Positions 28,967 to 38,010 of a DNA stretch of 64,000 bases are shown one piece after another. The notes beneath the pieces were generated by a model. It was given only the letters and a program-made list of their open reading frames with translations. It did not search any database and was not told the origin of the DNA. Positions within the stretch are counted from its first letter, which is position 1, and every line of letters starts with the position of its first letter. The stretch is taken from NCBI RefSeq assembly GCF_900177325.1, contig NZ_FXBL01000004.1:4841501-4905500 (forward strand). The letters run 5' to 3'. A program made the position numbers and the translations under genes. Origin of the DNA: Mesorhizobium australicum (GTDB lineage Bacteria > Pseudomonadota > Alphaproteobacteria > Rhizobiales > Rhizobiaceae).

Positions 28967-29180
28967 ACTATGCTCGCACCGGTGAACCAACAGGAGAAGG
29001 CAGCCTATCGCCTTGATCCTTAAGGAACCATCAACCATAAGGCCCCGCCGCCAGCCGTGCTGGCGCGACGCAACTTCTGCCCCCCGGCCGGGTTGTCCAT
29101 CGCTTTTTGAACGTTACGGCTCGCACAAAGTATTGAATCAGGTATTTTCGCCCGTTGGGGCGGTGAGGAAGGCATACATA

Positions 29181-30893
29181 TTGGCGCTCGAAAGGGGACA
29201 GAGTCCGGCCCTTTGGGCTTACGTCGCCCGTGCGTACTGGCGACGATTCGGCCGGCGGCTCGCCGCGGGGCCGGCCTATCGCTGGCGTTTTTCCGGCCGC
29301 ACGCCGGAGCGCATCCTCGTCGCGCCACCGGACCTGCGCCTTCCCGACCCACAGATCGCCGACGACATCTATCACGGCCGCTACCCGCTTGCCGGGCAGA
29401 TGATCGAGACCGGAGGCGCCTCTCCCTTCCAGGTGGTCGGCGCGTCGCGTGAATGGCAGCGATCGCTGCACAGCTTCCGCTGGCTGCGCCACATGCGCGA
29501 GGCGGGCACCGAGCTAGCCTCCGCGAATGCGCGCGCGCTCGCCACCGACTGGATCGCCATGTATGGCGGCCGCATCACCGAACCGGCCTGGGACCCGGCG
29601 GTGACGGCCCGGCGAATCATCTCGTGGCTGCAGCACTCGACGGTCGTGCTGGAAGGGGCGGAGTTCGCCTTCTACCGCTCCTATCTCAAATCGCTCGCCG
29701 TGCAGGTGCGCTATCTGAAGTTCGTCGCCCGCTACATGGCCGACGGAGAGGAGCTGCTGCGCGCGCGCATCGCGCTCACCTTCGCCGCCCTGTCGCTGCC
29801 GGTTCCGGGCTCCGTGCTGCGCAGCGCGACCCGCCACCTGGCAGAAGAACTCGACCGGCAGATCCTGCCGGACGGCGGGCATATCTCGCGCAATCCGATG
29901 GCGCTGCTCGAACTGCTGGCCGACCTTCTGCCGCTGCGCCAGACCTATGCAAACCAAGCCGAGGCCCCGCCGGCGGCGCTGATGGGCGCGATCGACCGGA
30001 TGCTGCCGGCGCTGCGTTTCTTCAGACACAGCGACGGCGGGCTGGCCCGTTTCAACGGCATGGGACCGACCATCGCCGACAGGCTGGCCGCGATCCTGCG
30101 CCACGACGACACGGCGGGCGCGCCGCTGCTGCATGCGCCCTATTCCGGCTACGAGCGGCTTGCGATGGGTGGCACGACCGTCATCGCTGACACCGGCATC
30201 GCGCCTCCCTTCGAGGTCTCGCACCAGGCGCATGCAGGCTGCCTGTCGTTCGAACTGTCGTCGGCGCGGCAGCAATACATCGTCAATTCGGGCGTCGACG
30301 CCTACGGCCCCGACGACTACCGGCCGTTGGCGCGCGCGACGGCGGCACACTCGACCGCCACCATCAACGATACGTCCTCGGCGCGTTTCAGCTTCCCGCC
30401 GGAGGTCCATCGCCAGATCGGCACGCCGCTCATCGGCGGGCCGACCAAGGTGCCGTGCGAGCGCCGTGACACGGCCGACTCCCAAAGCTTCGTCGCCAGC
30501 CATAACGGCTACGTCGCCCGCTTCGGCATCTTCCACGAACGCGAATTGACGCTGTCGCGCAGCGGCTCCGTCCTCGACGGCGCGGACCGTTTCTTCCGCC
30601 AGGGCGGCACGCCTGTCCGCGGCGACCGCGACACGGTGGCAATCCGCTTCCACATCCACCCTGACACCGAACTCTACCGCGACTCGGCCGACCGCTTCGT
30701 GCTGGGCGGGGAAAGATCGGACTTCTGGGTCTTCTCCTGCGAGGAGGTCGTGCCGAAGATCGAGGAATCGCTGTTCTTCGCCGGCATCGCCGGACCGCGC
30801 CGCGCACGCCAGATCGTGCTGACCTTCAAACCGTCGGAGTTCGGGCTCGTCCGATGGCGGTTCACCCGCACCCAGCTCGCCAACAACGCTTGA
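29181..30893 (+). CDS. Heparinase II/III family protein
   Basis: A 570-residue protein of the heparinase II/III-like polysaccharide lyase family. An alpha-helical N-terminal half (SFRWLRHMREAGTELAS, WIAMYGGRITEPAWDP) leads to a beta-sandwich second half beginning near PYSGYERLAMGGTTVIADTG, with HAGCLSFELS and HSTATINDTSSARF typical of the family. No signal peptide is evident. The start is a TTG at 29181 preceded by GAGGAAGG; the frame is open to 29013, but that stretch overlaps the envC start region. In rhizobia it normally follows rsmB, here 8 kb away. Confidence 0.88.
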   Translation: MALERGQSPALWAYVARAYWRRFGRRLAAGPAYRWRFSGRTPERILVAPPDLRLPDPQIADDIYHGRYPLAGQMIETGGASPFQVVGASREWQRSLHSFRWLRHMREAGTELASANARALATDWIAMYGGRITEPAWDPAVTARRIISWLQHSTVVLEGAEFAFYRSYLKSLAVQVRYLKFVARYMADGEELLRARIALTFAALSLPVPGSVLRSATRHLAEELDRQILPDGGHISRNPMALLELLADLLPLRQTYANQAEAPPAALMGAIDRMLPALRFFRHSDGGLARFNGMGPTIADRLAAILRHDDTAGAPLLHAPYSGYERLAMGGTTVIADTGIAPPFEVSHQAHAGCLSFELSSARQQYIVNSGVDAYGPDDYRPLARATAAHSTATINDTSSARFSFPPEVHRQIGTPLIGGPTKVPCERRDTADSQSFVASHNGYVARFGIFHERELTLSRSGSVLDGADRFFRQGGTPVRGDRDTVAIRFHIHPDTELYRDSADRFVLGGERSDFWVFSCEEVVPKIEESLFFAGIAGPRRARQIVLTFKPSEFGLVRWRFTRTQLANNA

Positions 30894-31925
30894 TCAACGT
30901 TCCGTCAGCTTCAGCTCGATGCGCCGGTTACGGTCGCGCGCTTCCTGGGTATCGGCGGCGTCGAGCGGCTGGAACTCGCCGAAACCGGCCGCGACGAGCC
31001 GGTTCGCCGGCACGCCGTTGGCGATCAGGAACTTGACGACGGAGGTTGCGCGCGCACTGGACAGTTCCCAGTTGTCGCGGAAGCGGCCGGTGCCGGAGAG
31101 CTGGACATTGTCGGTATGCCCGTCGACCCTGAGCACCCAGTTGATCTCGGGCGGGATCTCGCGCTGCAGCTCGATGATCGCATCGGCGAGCTTCTTCATC
31201 TCGTCCTGCCCCGCCGGATTGATCACGTCGGAACCCGACGGAAAGAGCACTTCCGACTGGAAGACGAAGCGGTCGCCGACGATGCGGATGTTCTCGCGGT
31301 CGGACAAGATCTCGCGCAGCCGCCCGAAGAAATCGGAGCGATACCGGTTGAGCTCCTGCACGCGCTGGGCGAGCGCCACGTTGAGGCGGCGGCCGAGGTC
31401 GGCGATCTTGGTGTTGGATTCGCGGTCGCGCTGCTCCGAGACCTCGAGCGCGGCCTCGAGCGCCCCGATCTGCTTGCGCAGCGCCGCGATCTGCTGGTTG
31501 AGCAACTCAACCTGCGACAGCGCCCGCTGGCTGATCTGCTTCTCGCTTTCCAGCTGCCCCGACAGTTCGCCGATCTTCTGGTCGGCCACCGCGCCCGCTC
31601 CGGCACCACGGTCGAGCAGCTGCTGCAGCCGGTCGCGCTCGCTCTGTATGCTTTCGAGCGAGGCGCGCAGCCCTGCGAGCGAATCTTCCGCGTCCTGCGT
31701 GTTGGAGCGTTCGAGCGCCAGGAGCTGGGTCAGCTCGTTGATCTGCGAATTGAGCCGGTCGAGCACCTCGTCCTTGCCACTGATCTCGCGGCTGAGCAGG
31801 AACTGCGCCAGCACGAAGACCGACAGCAGGAACATGATCGCGAGCAGCAGCGTCGACAACGCATCGACGAAGCCCGGCCAGTAGTCGATCGTCCGCCGCT
31901 CGCGGCGGCCGCGCGCCAGCGCCAT
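30894..31925 (-). CDS. MotB-like OmpA-domain peptidoglycan-binding protein with coiled coil
   Basis: A 343-residue inner-membrane protein. One N-terminal membrane segment (FVDALSTLLLAIMFLLSVFVLAQF) holds an aspartate in the position of the MotB proton-binding residue. Residues about 55-200 form a long coiled coil (ELTQLLALERSNTQDAEDSL and onward). The C-terminal OmpA domain has FVFQSEVLFPSGSDVINPAG and VDGHTDNVQLSG, which bind peptidoglycan. It starts at 31925 two bases after the stop of the MotA-like gene. The coiled coil is not found in flagellar MotB, so this is a separate proton-driven complex of unknown function. Confidence 0.9.
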   Translation of the reverse strand: MALARGRRERRTIDYWPGFVDALSTLLLAIMFLLSVFVLAQFLLSREISGKDEVLDRLNSQINELTQLLALERSNTQDAEDSLAGLRASLESIQSERDRLQQLLDRGAGAGAVADQKIGELSGQLESEKQISQRALSQVELLNQQIAALRKQIGALEAALEVSEQRDRESNTKIADLGRRLNVALAQRVQELNRYRSDFFGRLREILSDRENIRIVGDRFVFQSEVLFPSGSDVINPAGQDEMKKLADAIIELQREIPPEINWVLRVDGHTDNVQLSGTGRFRDNWELSSARATSVVKFLIANGVPANRLVAAGFGEFQPLDAADTQEARDRNRRIELKLTER

Positions 31926-31926
31926 C

Positions 31927-32940
31927 TCAGTTGGCTTTCCGCTTGTCGAGGCCGGCGGCAACACGCTCCAGCGTCTCGCGCAGGCGCTTCTGCTCGTCGG
32001 ACTGGGCTTCGATCCAGTCGCGCATCATCTGCTGCTCGTTGCGCATGTTCTTGACGAGGCCGGAGATGCCCTCGGCGAGGCTCGCCATCGCGGTCGCCAC
32101 GCGCTGGTTCGAACCGCCGGATTCCTGGATCATCCGCAGACGCTCGGACAGCGCGCGGATCTCGTCGGACGTGCCGGCCTTCGACGGATCGATGGCGAAG
32201 TCCGAGCCGAGGTCGGTCACCGTGGAGAGCCAGTTCTCGAGCTCGGTGTAGAAGCGCGTCTGCGCGCGGCCGGCCTGCAGGTCGAGGAAGCCGAGGATGA
32301 GCGAACCGGCGAGACCGAACAGCGAGGATGAAAACGCGGTGCCCATGCCAGACAGCGGCGCCGACAGGCCCGCCTTCAGCGAATTGAGCACATCGTTCGC
32401 ATCGCCCGAGCCAGGGTCGAGCGACTGGATCGTCTGGCCGATCGAGCCGATTGTGCCGAGCAGGCCCCAGAACGTGCCGAGCAGGCCGAGGAACACCAGC
32501 AGGCCGATCAGGTAACGCGAAATGTCGCGGCTCTCGTCCAGCCGGGTCGCGATGGAATCAAGGATCGACCGCATCGAGTTGGTGGTGAGCGTCATCGCGG
32601 ACGAGCGGCTCAACAGCGCTTTCATCGGCGCGAGCAGAACAGGCTCGGTGGTCTCGCTGCCGGCGCGGAACGAATTCACCCACTTCACTTCGCGAAACAG
32701 CCGGCCGACCTGCACGAAGGCGAGCAGTATGCCGACGGTGAGCACGCCTAGGATGAGGCCGTTCAGGCCGGGATTGGTGACGAATGCGGCCGAGATCTGC
32801 CGGTAAAGGATCGCGGCGACGAAGCCAGCGATCGCCAGGAACACCAGCATCGACAGGAGGAAGACCTGGGGAGAGGAGAGTTTCTGGGGATCGTATGCAC
32901 TGCCCAAACCGTCAATATCGGCAGATTTGAACAATGCCAT
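31927..32940 (-). CDS. MotA/TolQ/ExbB-like proton channel family protein
   Basis: A 337-residue membrane protein with hydrophobic segments near residues 25-48, 62-80, 142-168 and 195-220. The third and fourth (LIGLLVFLGLLGTFWGLLGT and SSLFGLAGSLILGFLDLQA) match the conserved pair of MotA/TolQ/ExbB channels, including the GTFWGLLGT and AFSSSLFGLAGS threonine/serine positions. A C-terminal coiled-coil tail (MRDWIEAQSDEQKRLRETLE) follows. It is followed immediately by the MotB-like gene. Together they probably form a stator-like complex. No flagellar genes are in the window. Confidence 0.9.
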   Translation of the reverse strand: MALFKSADIDGLGSAYDPQKLSSPQVFLLSMLVFLAIAGFVAAILYRQISAAFVTNPGLNGLILGVLTVGILLAFVQVGRLFREVKWVNSFRAGSETTEPVLLAPMKALLSRSSAMTLTTNSMRSILDSIATRLDESRDISRYLIGLLVFLGLLGTFWGLLGTIGSIGQTIQSLDPGSGDANDVLNSLKAGLSAPLSGMGTAFSSSLFGLAGSLILGFLDLQAGRAQTRFYTELENWLSTVTDLGSDFAIDPSKAGTSDEIRALSERLRMIQESGGSNQRVATAMASLAEGISGLVKNMRNEQQMMRDWIEAQSDEQKRLRETLERVAAGLDKRKAN

Positions 32941-33033
32941 CGCCGCGCCTCTGCGTTTTCCTGGGTCCGATCTTGATCACGAATCTAACCGGAATTGTGA
33001 CATAATTGAAAGGCGGGGAATGTCCTCCCGCCT

Positions 33034-33720
33034 TCAGAACCGCGTCACCACCATGAAATCGGTCATCGCGGCCAGATGCAGCGTGGCTCCAGTGACCACA
33101 AAAGCGTGCCAGACAGCGCTTTGGAAACGCAGGTTGCGCCAGACGAAGAAGATGACGCCGCAGGAATAGGCGGCCCCGCCGGCGGCGATCAGCCAGATCG
33201 TGGTCGTCGGCAGTATATCGGCCAGCGAGCGCAGCATGATCGCGCCGCTCCAGCCGATGGCGAGGTAGAAGACGATCGCAAGGCCGTCGAATCGCCCCGG
33301 CAGGAAGAGCTTGACCGCCATGCCGATCGCGGCCCCTCCCCAGACAATTCCCATCATCGTGCCCGACACGAGCGGATCGGAGACGTTCATGAGGAAGGGC
33401 GTGTAGGTTCCGGCGATCAGGAGGTAAATCCCAGCATGGTCCGCGCGCCGCAGCACCCACTTCACCGGCGAATGCGGCCAGAGATTGTAGGCGCAGGAGA
33501 CGCCGAGCACGGTGAGCAGCGAAGCGAGATAGAAGATCAGCGAGACGTATTCGCCCGTTCCGGTGCGGCCGGCGGAGAGCGCGAGCAGGGCCGCCCCGAC
33601 GGCGATCGCAATCAGGATGCCGACGGCATGGACGACGCCGTCGGCGATCAGTTCGGCCTTCGAAGGAACCCTGAAATTCATGAAATGCGGGCGCGCGAGA
33701 TCACTCATGCGGCCGAGCAT
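33034..33720 (-). CDS. Hemolysin III / PAQR-family membrane protein
   Basis: A 228-residue protein with seven predicted membrane segments and the conserved PAQR motifs: ELIADGVVHAVGILIA at the first segment, LRRADHAGIYLLIAGTYTPF in the second, and VWHAFVVTGATLHLAAM at the end, giving the His/Asp/Ser metal-binding set. This is the YqfA/TrhA (hemolysin III) family, linked to membrane-fluidity homeostasis. ATG 33720 or ATG 33708 could be used. It is a single gene between the motor-like pair and suhB. Confidence 0.9.
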   Translation of the reverse strand: MLGRMSDLARPHFMNFRVPSKAELIADGVVHAVGILIAIAVGAALLALSAGRTGTGEYVSLIFYLASLLTVLGVSCAYNLWPHSPVKWVLRRADHAGIYLLIAGTYTPFLMNVSDPLVSGTMMGIVWGGAAIGMAVKLFLPGRFDGLAIVFYLAIGWSGAIMLRSLADILPTTTIWLIAAGGAAYSCGVIFFVWRNLRFQSAVWHAFVVTGATLHLAAMTDFMVVTRF

Positions 33721-33778
33721 GGCATGCCAACATGACGGATTGGTTGCAGGATCGGCCGGTGCGCCGATGTGAAGCAGG

Positions 33779-34582
33779 TCAGGTCGTGCGCGGCAGCGGC
33801 TTGCGGATGGTCTGCAGCAGCGTCTTCTGGATGATCTCGTTGCCGGCGACGATCGAACCCTTCTCCAGCATGTCGGTGCCGCCGTCGCCGTCGGAGACGA
33901 AGCCGCCGGCCTCGCGGATCATCAGGATGCCGGCCGCCATGTCCCAGGGCTGCAGGCCCGTTTCCCAGAAACCGTCGAGCCGGCCGGCCGCCACATAGGC
34001 AAGGTCGAGCGCCGCGGCACCCATCCGCCGCACGCCGGCGACCTCGCCCATCACGTGGCGCATCTCGATCAGAAAATTGCCGTGATGGCCGCGGCCGAGA
34101 TGCGGGATGCCTGTACCGATGACGCTGTCGGCAAGCTTGCGCCGTGCGCCGACGCGCAGGCGCCGGTCGTTCAGGAACGCGCCGCCGCCGCGCTCGGCGG
34201 TGTAAAGCTCGTCCATCGCCGGATTGTAGATCACACCGGCAACGATCTGCCCCTGCCGTTCAAGCCCGATCGACACGGCGAAGATCGGGATGCCGTGCAG
34301 GAAGTTGGTTGTGCCGTCGAGCGGATCGATGATGAAGCGATGCTGGCTGTCGGAGCCGACCACCTCGCCGCTCTCCTCCATCAGGAACGAATAGTCAGGC
34401 CGCGAGCGCGACAGCTCGGTGTGGATGATCTCTTCGGCGCGCTTGTCGGCCTGGCTGACGAAGTCGCCGGGTCCCTTCAGCGAGACCTGCAGGTTCTGCA
34501 CCTCGCCGAAATCGCGTGAAAGCGAGCGGCCGGCCTTGGTGGCGGCCTGAACCATGACGTTGATGATCGCCGAACGCGGCAT
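33779..34582 (-). CDS. suhB: Inositol monophosphatase family protein (SuhB)
   Basis: A 267-residue Mg-dependent phosphatase. The metal-binding motifs of the family are intact: EES within FLMEESGEVV, DPLDGTTNFLHG, and WDMAAGILMIREAGG. In bacteria SuhB both dephosphorylates inositol phosphates and acts as an rRNA antitermination factor. It is 50 bases downstream of efp on the same strand and probably co-transcribed, as is common in Rhizobiales. Confidence 0.95.
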   Translation of the reverse strand: MPRSAIINVMVQAATKAGRSLSRDFGEVQNLQVSLKGPGDFVSQADKRAEEIIHTELSRSRPDYSFLMEESGEVVGSDSQHRFIIDPLDGTTNFLHGIPIFAVSIGLERQGQIVAGVIYNPAMDELYTAERGGGAFLNDRRLRVGARRKLADSVIGTGIPHLGRGHHGNFLIEMRHVMGEVAGVRRMGAAALDLAYVAAGRLDGFWETGLQPWDMAAGILMIREAGGFVSDGDGGTDMLEKGSIVAGNEIIQKTLLQTIRKPLPRTT

Positions 34583-34632
34583 AATCTGCTCCGTTGTCCG
34601 CCCTCCGCGCGAGGCGGGAGGGCTGGCCGATC

Positions 34633-35199
34633 CTAGTCGGCCCTGCGCATGTAGCTGATTTCGTTGGTGTCGACGAGGATACGCTCGCCGGCCTCGATGA
34701 AGGGCGGAACAAGCACGCGGATGCCGTTCTCCAAAACCGCGGGCTTGTAGGACGAGGCGGCCGTCTGGCCCCGCACCACCGGATCGGCTTCGGTGACCGT
34801 CAGCGTCACGTGGTCGGGCAGCGCGATGCCGATCGGCCTTTCCTCGTAAAGCTGCACCGTCACCATCATCCCGTCCTGCAGGAAGGCGGCGCGGTCGCCG
34901 ACGAAATCCTTGGCGAGTTCGAGCTGCTCGTAGGACTCGGTATCCATGAACACCAGCGCGTCGCCCTCCTCGTAGAGGAAGGAGAAGTCCTTCAGCTCGA
35001 GCTGCACCTGTTCCACGGTCTCGGCCGAGCGGAAGCGCTCGTTGAGCTTGGTGCCGTTGATGAGGTTCTTGAGCTCGACCTGGTTGTAGGCGCCGCCCTT
35101 GCCGGGCTTGACGGTGTTGGTCTTCACCGCGGCCCAGAGCCCGCCGTCATGCTCGATCACCGTGCCTGGACGGATTTCGCTGCCGCTGATCTTGGCCAT
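34633..35199 (-). CDS. efp: Elongation factor P
   Basis: EF-P relieves ribosome stalling at polyproline. The 188-residue protein starts [20 protein letters not shown] and has the domain I tip loop [11 protein letters not shown], where a lysine or arginine is modified in many species. It also has [14 protein letters not shown] and, at the end, the domain III segment [23 protein letters not shown] 35199 is used; the frame's upstream extension has no EF-P character. No epmA- or earP-like gene is nearby. Confidence 0.97.
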   Translation of the reverse strand: MAKISGSEIRPGTVIEHDGGLWAAVKTNTVKPGKGGAYNQVELKNLINGTKLNERFRSAETVEQVQLELKDFSFLYEEGDALVFMDTESYEQLELAKDFVGDRAAFLQDGMMVTVQLYEERPIGIALPDHVTLTVTEADPVVRGQTAASSYKPAVLENGIRVLVPPFIEAGERILVDTNEISYMRRAD

Positions 35200-35280
35200 A
35201 AAACGTGTTCCGGATGTTCGGGAAGAGCGGGAGCCGCCTGTTTCGGCGCCCCAAGACCACAAATCGGCACGACAGGCAAG

Positions 35281-36387
35281 CTATCTGAGGCGGTTCGCCC
35301 GCTCGATCGCCTTCTTCTGCTCTTCGTCGGTCAGCCCGTTCATCACGTCGTCCATGTAGTAGTCGGAGAGGCCGGCGCGGCGGGCGCGGATATACCAGGC
35401 GGTTCCTTCGATGATGTCCGGCTCGACTCCGAGCCCCTCGACATAGAGCTTGGCGAGCCGGTTCTGCGCCGCGACATTGCCGCCCTGCGCCGCGCGGTGC
35501 ATCCAGCCGAAGCCGGCCTTCATGTCGCGCGCGCCGCCCTTGCCCTCGACCAGCCACGTCGCGAGGTCCACCTGCGCTGTGTCGAAGCCCTGCCGCGCGG
35601 CAAGTATCAGCCACTTGCGCGCCTCTGGCAGGTCCTGCGTGATGCCGCCAGCACCGTTGGCGTAGATCTGCGCGACGGCATATTGCGCGTCGGCCAGCCC
35701 TGCCTCGGCGGCCTTCATGTAGTATTCAACCGCCTTGAGCTGGCCCGCCGGGCCGGGCTCGCGGTCGATGATGATCTGCGCCAGGTTGAACTGCGCCAGC
35801 CGGTTGCCTTCGTCGGCCGCCGCCTGCATCAGTTCCCGCGCCCGCGGCACGTCGCGCTTGACCAGCCGCCCGTCGAGCAGGATCAGCGCATATTGGAACT
35901 TCGCCTCGGACACGCCCGCGTGCGCCGCCTTCTCATACCACTCAACCGCCTTCTTCTCGTCCTTCGGCACGCCGAGCCCGCGCGCAAAGATCTCGGCGAC
36001 CAGCGTCATGGCCGCCGGATCACCGGCCTGCGCGCGCGGCAGCGCCAGGTTGAAGGCCGTGATGTATTCGCCGCGCTGGAACGCTCCGAACACATTGTCC
36101 GGCAGCCGCTCGCCGAAGCGGTTCGGATCGATGCCCGGCCGCGCAGCTTCCGTCGGCGCGGCGGGGCTCGGCGGCGGTGACGCCTGGGGCGACGACTCGG
36201 TCGGCGCGGGCGGCGTGACCGGTGTCACCGGCGCGACGGCGTTCGCGGCCGGCGCCGGCTCGTCAGGCTTGGCGGGCGCAGCGATCGCGTCGGTGGGTTC
36301 CTGCGACGGCTTCGGCTCCTGCGCGGCAGCCGACAGAGGCGACGCGATCAGCGCGGCAAGAAGCAGGGCGGGCGTCGTTCGTCTCAT
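35281..36387 (-). CDS. Secreted Sel1-repeat (tetratricopeptide-like) protein
   Basis: A 368-residue exported protein. Signal peptide MRRTTPALLLAALIASPLSA, then about 90 residues rich in proline and alanine, then at least six Sel1 repeats of about 36 residues, for example AMTLVAEIFARGLGVPKDEK, KFQYALILLDGRLVKRDVPR and RLAKLYVEGLGVEPDIIEG. Sel1 repeats are protein-binding scaffolds; relatives act in exopolysaccharide and cell-envelope regulation, but no specific role is shown here. ATG 36387 overlaps the stop of the upstream ThiE-like gene (ATGA), so the two are coupled. Confidence 0.88.
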   Translation of the reverse strand: MRRTTPALLLAALIASPLSAAAQEPKPSQEPTDAIAAPAKPDEPAPAANAVAPVTPVTPPAPTESSPQASPPPSPAAPTEAARPGIDPNRFGERLPDNVFGAFQRGEYITAFNLALPRAQAGDPAAMTLVAEIFARGLGVPKDEKKAVEWYEKAAHAGVSEAKFQYALILLDGRLVKRDVPRARELMQAAADEGNRLAQFNLAQIIIDREPGPAGQLKAVEYYMKAAEAGLADAQYAVAQIYANGAGGITQDLPEARKWLILAARQGFDTAQVDLATWLVEGKGGARDMKAGFGWMHRAAQGGNVAAQNRLAKLYVEGLGVEPDIIEGTAWYIRARRAGLSDYYMDDVMNGLTDEEQKKAIERANRLR

Positions 36388-37043
36388 TCTTCCTCGAACC
36401 TCGGAGCGGTGCGGTCGAGCAGTTCGTTCACCGCCGCGACCGCCTCGGAGGGCTTCATCGTCCCGTTGAAGATCGCGGACGACAGGGCGACGAACTCCGC
36501 CCCGGTCGCGGCCACGGCCTCGGCGGAGGCGATCTCCGATCCGCCCTGCGCGATGCACGGCACGTTGACGATCTCCGCCCACCACCGCGACAGGTCGAGG
36601 TTGCGCGGATGCGGCGCGGGATCGGCGTCGAAGCCGAAACGGCCGAAGAAGATGTAATCCGGCTGCGCCTCGCCGAGCTCGAGCGCGTCGTGGCGCGTCT
36701 TGGCCCCACCCGCGCCGACGATCAGCCGTCCGTCATGCTTGCGCACCGCCGCGTCGATCTCCGCCTTGCCAGTCTCCAGGTGGATACCGTCGGCACCGAC
36801 GCGGCCGACGATGCGGCTGTCGCCGGAAATCAGCACGGCCACCCCCCTCGCCTGCGCGTCGGGAACGATCGCCTCGCAGTATTTCTGGAACTCCGCATCC
36901 TCGACGGCGCCTCCGACAAGGATCAGCGAGGCGACGTCGCCGCCGGACAGCGCGTCGAGGACGCGCGGTGCCTCCATCCCGCCGCCCTTCTTCGGGTCGG
37001 CAATGAGAACGAGGCGGCAGCGGTTCGGCAGTTCGTCGGTCAT
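36384..37043 (-). CDS. Thiamine phosphate synthase-like protein
   Basis: A 219-residue TIM-barrel protein resembling ThiE: CRLVLIADPKK at the first strand, GDSRIVGRVGADGIHLETGK (the motif around the diphosphate site), VGAGGAKTRHDALELGEAQPDYIFFG, and FVALSSAIFNG near the end. Canonical ThiE has the same GADGVHLG pattern but the final glycine-rich phosphate loop GVG here reads QGGSEIASAEA. It may have lost or changed thiamine chemistry. Start ATG 37043. No other thi genes are nearby, and it is coupled to the Sel1-repeat gene. Confidence 0.75.
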   Translation of the reverse strand: MTDELPNRCRLVLIADPKKGGGMEAPRVLDALSGGDVASLILVGGAVEDAEFQKYCEAIVPDAQARGVAVLISGDSRIVGRVGADGIHLETGKAEIDAAVRKHDGRLIVGAGGAKTRHDALELGEAQPDYIFFGRFGFDADPAPHPRNLDLSRWWAEIVNVPCIAQGGSEIASAEAVAATGAEFVALSSAIFNGTMKPSEAVAAVNELLDRTAPRFEEE

Positions 37044-37182
37044 GCGGGCTCCGGATGTGCGCCCGCTATGGGCGGCGATCATGTTTGGATTTTGGCATAG
37101 ACGAGACGGCGTCCGATAGACAGCATCTCTCGCCAAAGGCGGCGGCCATGGTTATTGCGGACCTCTGGCCCCGGACCGCGCG

Positions 37183-37956
37183 ATGATTCCCCTGATCTCC
37201 GACCCGATCTTCTACGCCGTCGCCGTCCCGGCGGTCATCCTCGTCGGGCTGTCCAAGGGCGGGCTGGGCGGCGCCGCCGGCTTCATCGGCGTGCCGATGA
37301 TGGCGCTGGCGACATCGCCGGTCCAGGCGGCGGCGATCCTGCTGCCGATCCTCCTCCTGATGGATGCGGTGTCGCTCTGGACCTGGCGCGGCGGCTACGA
37401 CCGGACGATTCTCGCCCAGACCATCCCCGGCTCGCTGGTCGGCATCGGGCTTGGCTGGCTCACTGCCGCGATCGTCTCCGCCGGCATGGTGCGCCTCATG
37501 CTCGGCGTCGTCGCGATCGTCTTCGTCGGCCGCTGGCTCTACACGCTGGCGCGCCGCACCGGGCACATCCGCCAGCAGCCGAACGCGGCAAAGGGCGCGT
37601 TCTGGGGCGTCGTCTCCGGCTATACGAGCTTCGTGGCGCATGCCGGCGGGCCGCCCTTCCAGGTCTACACGTTGCCGCTGCGGCTCGACCCGCGCGTGTT
37701 CACCAGTACCGGCGTCTACTTCTTCGCCTTCATGAATGTGGTGAAGCTCGTGCCCTATTTCGCCCTCGGCCAGTTCGACCGGACCAATCTCGCGACCTCG
37801 CTGCTCTTGATGCCGCTGGCGCCGCTCGCGACGCTGGCGGGAGCCTGGGTCGTGCGCAGGATGCGGCCGGACGTGTTCTATCCCTTCACCTACGGTGTGA
37901 TGGCGCTGATCGCAGCCAAGCTCGTATGGGACGGCGTATCGGCAATTCTACCATGA
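37183..37956 (+). CDS. TauE/SafE (TSUP) family anion exporter
   Basis: A 257-residue inner-membrane protein with about eight hydrophobic segments. VGLSKGGLGGAAGFIGVPMM at the N-terminus and GYTSFVAHAGGPPFQVYTLP mid-protein are the two half-repeat motifs of the TSUP (TauE/SafE) family, which move sulfite, sulfoacetate or other organosulfur compounds. Divergent from the ThiE-like gene. A second, different TSUP gene lies near 41.2 kb. Its substrate is not determinable. Confidence 0.9.
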   Translation: MIPLISDPIFYAVAVPAVILVGLSKGGLGGAAGFIGVPMMALATSPVQAAAILLPILLLMDAVSLWTWRGGYDRTILAQTIPGSLVGIGLGWLTAAIVSAGMVRLMLGVVAIVFVGRWLYTLARRTGHIRQQPNAAKGAFWGVVSGYTSFVAHAGGPPFQVYTLPLRLDPRVFTSTGVYFFAFMNVVKLVPYFALGQFDRTNLATSLLLMPLAPLATLAGAWVVRRMRPDVFYPFTYGVMALIAAKLVWDGVSAILP

Positions 37957-38010
37957 TGACGGCCGGCGGACTTTGTGCTTTAGCCTGAGGAAGGACTGCG
38001 GGAGGACAAC

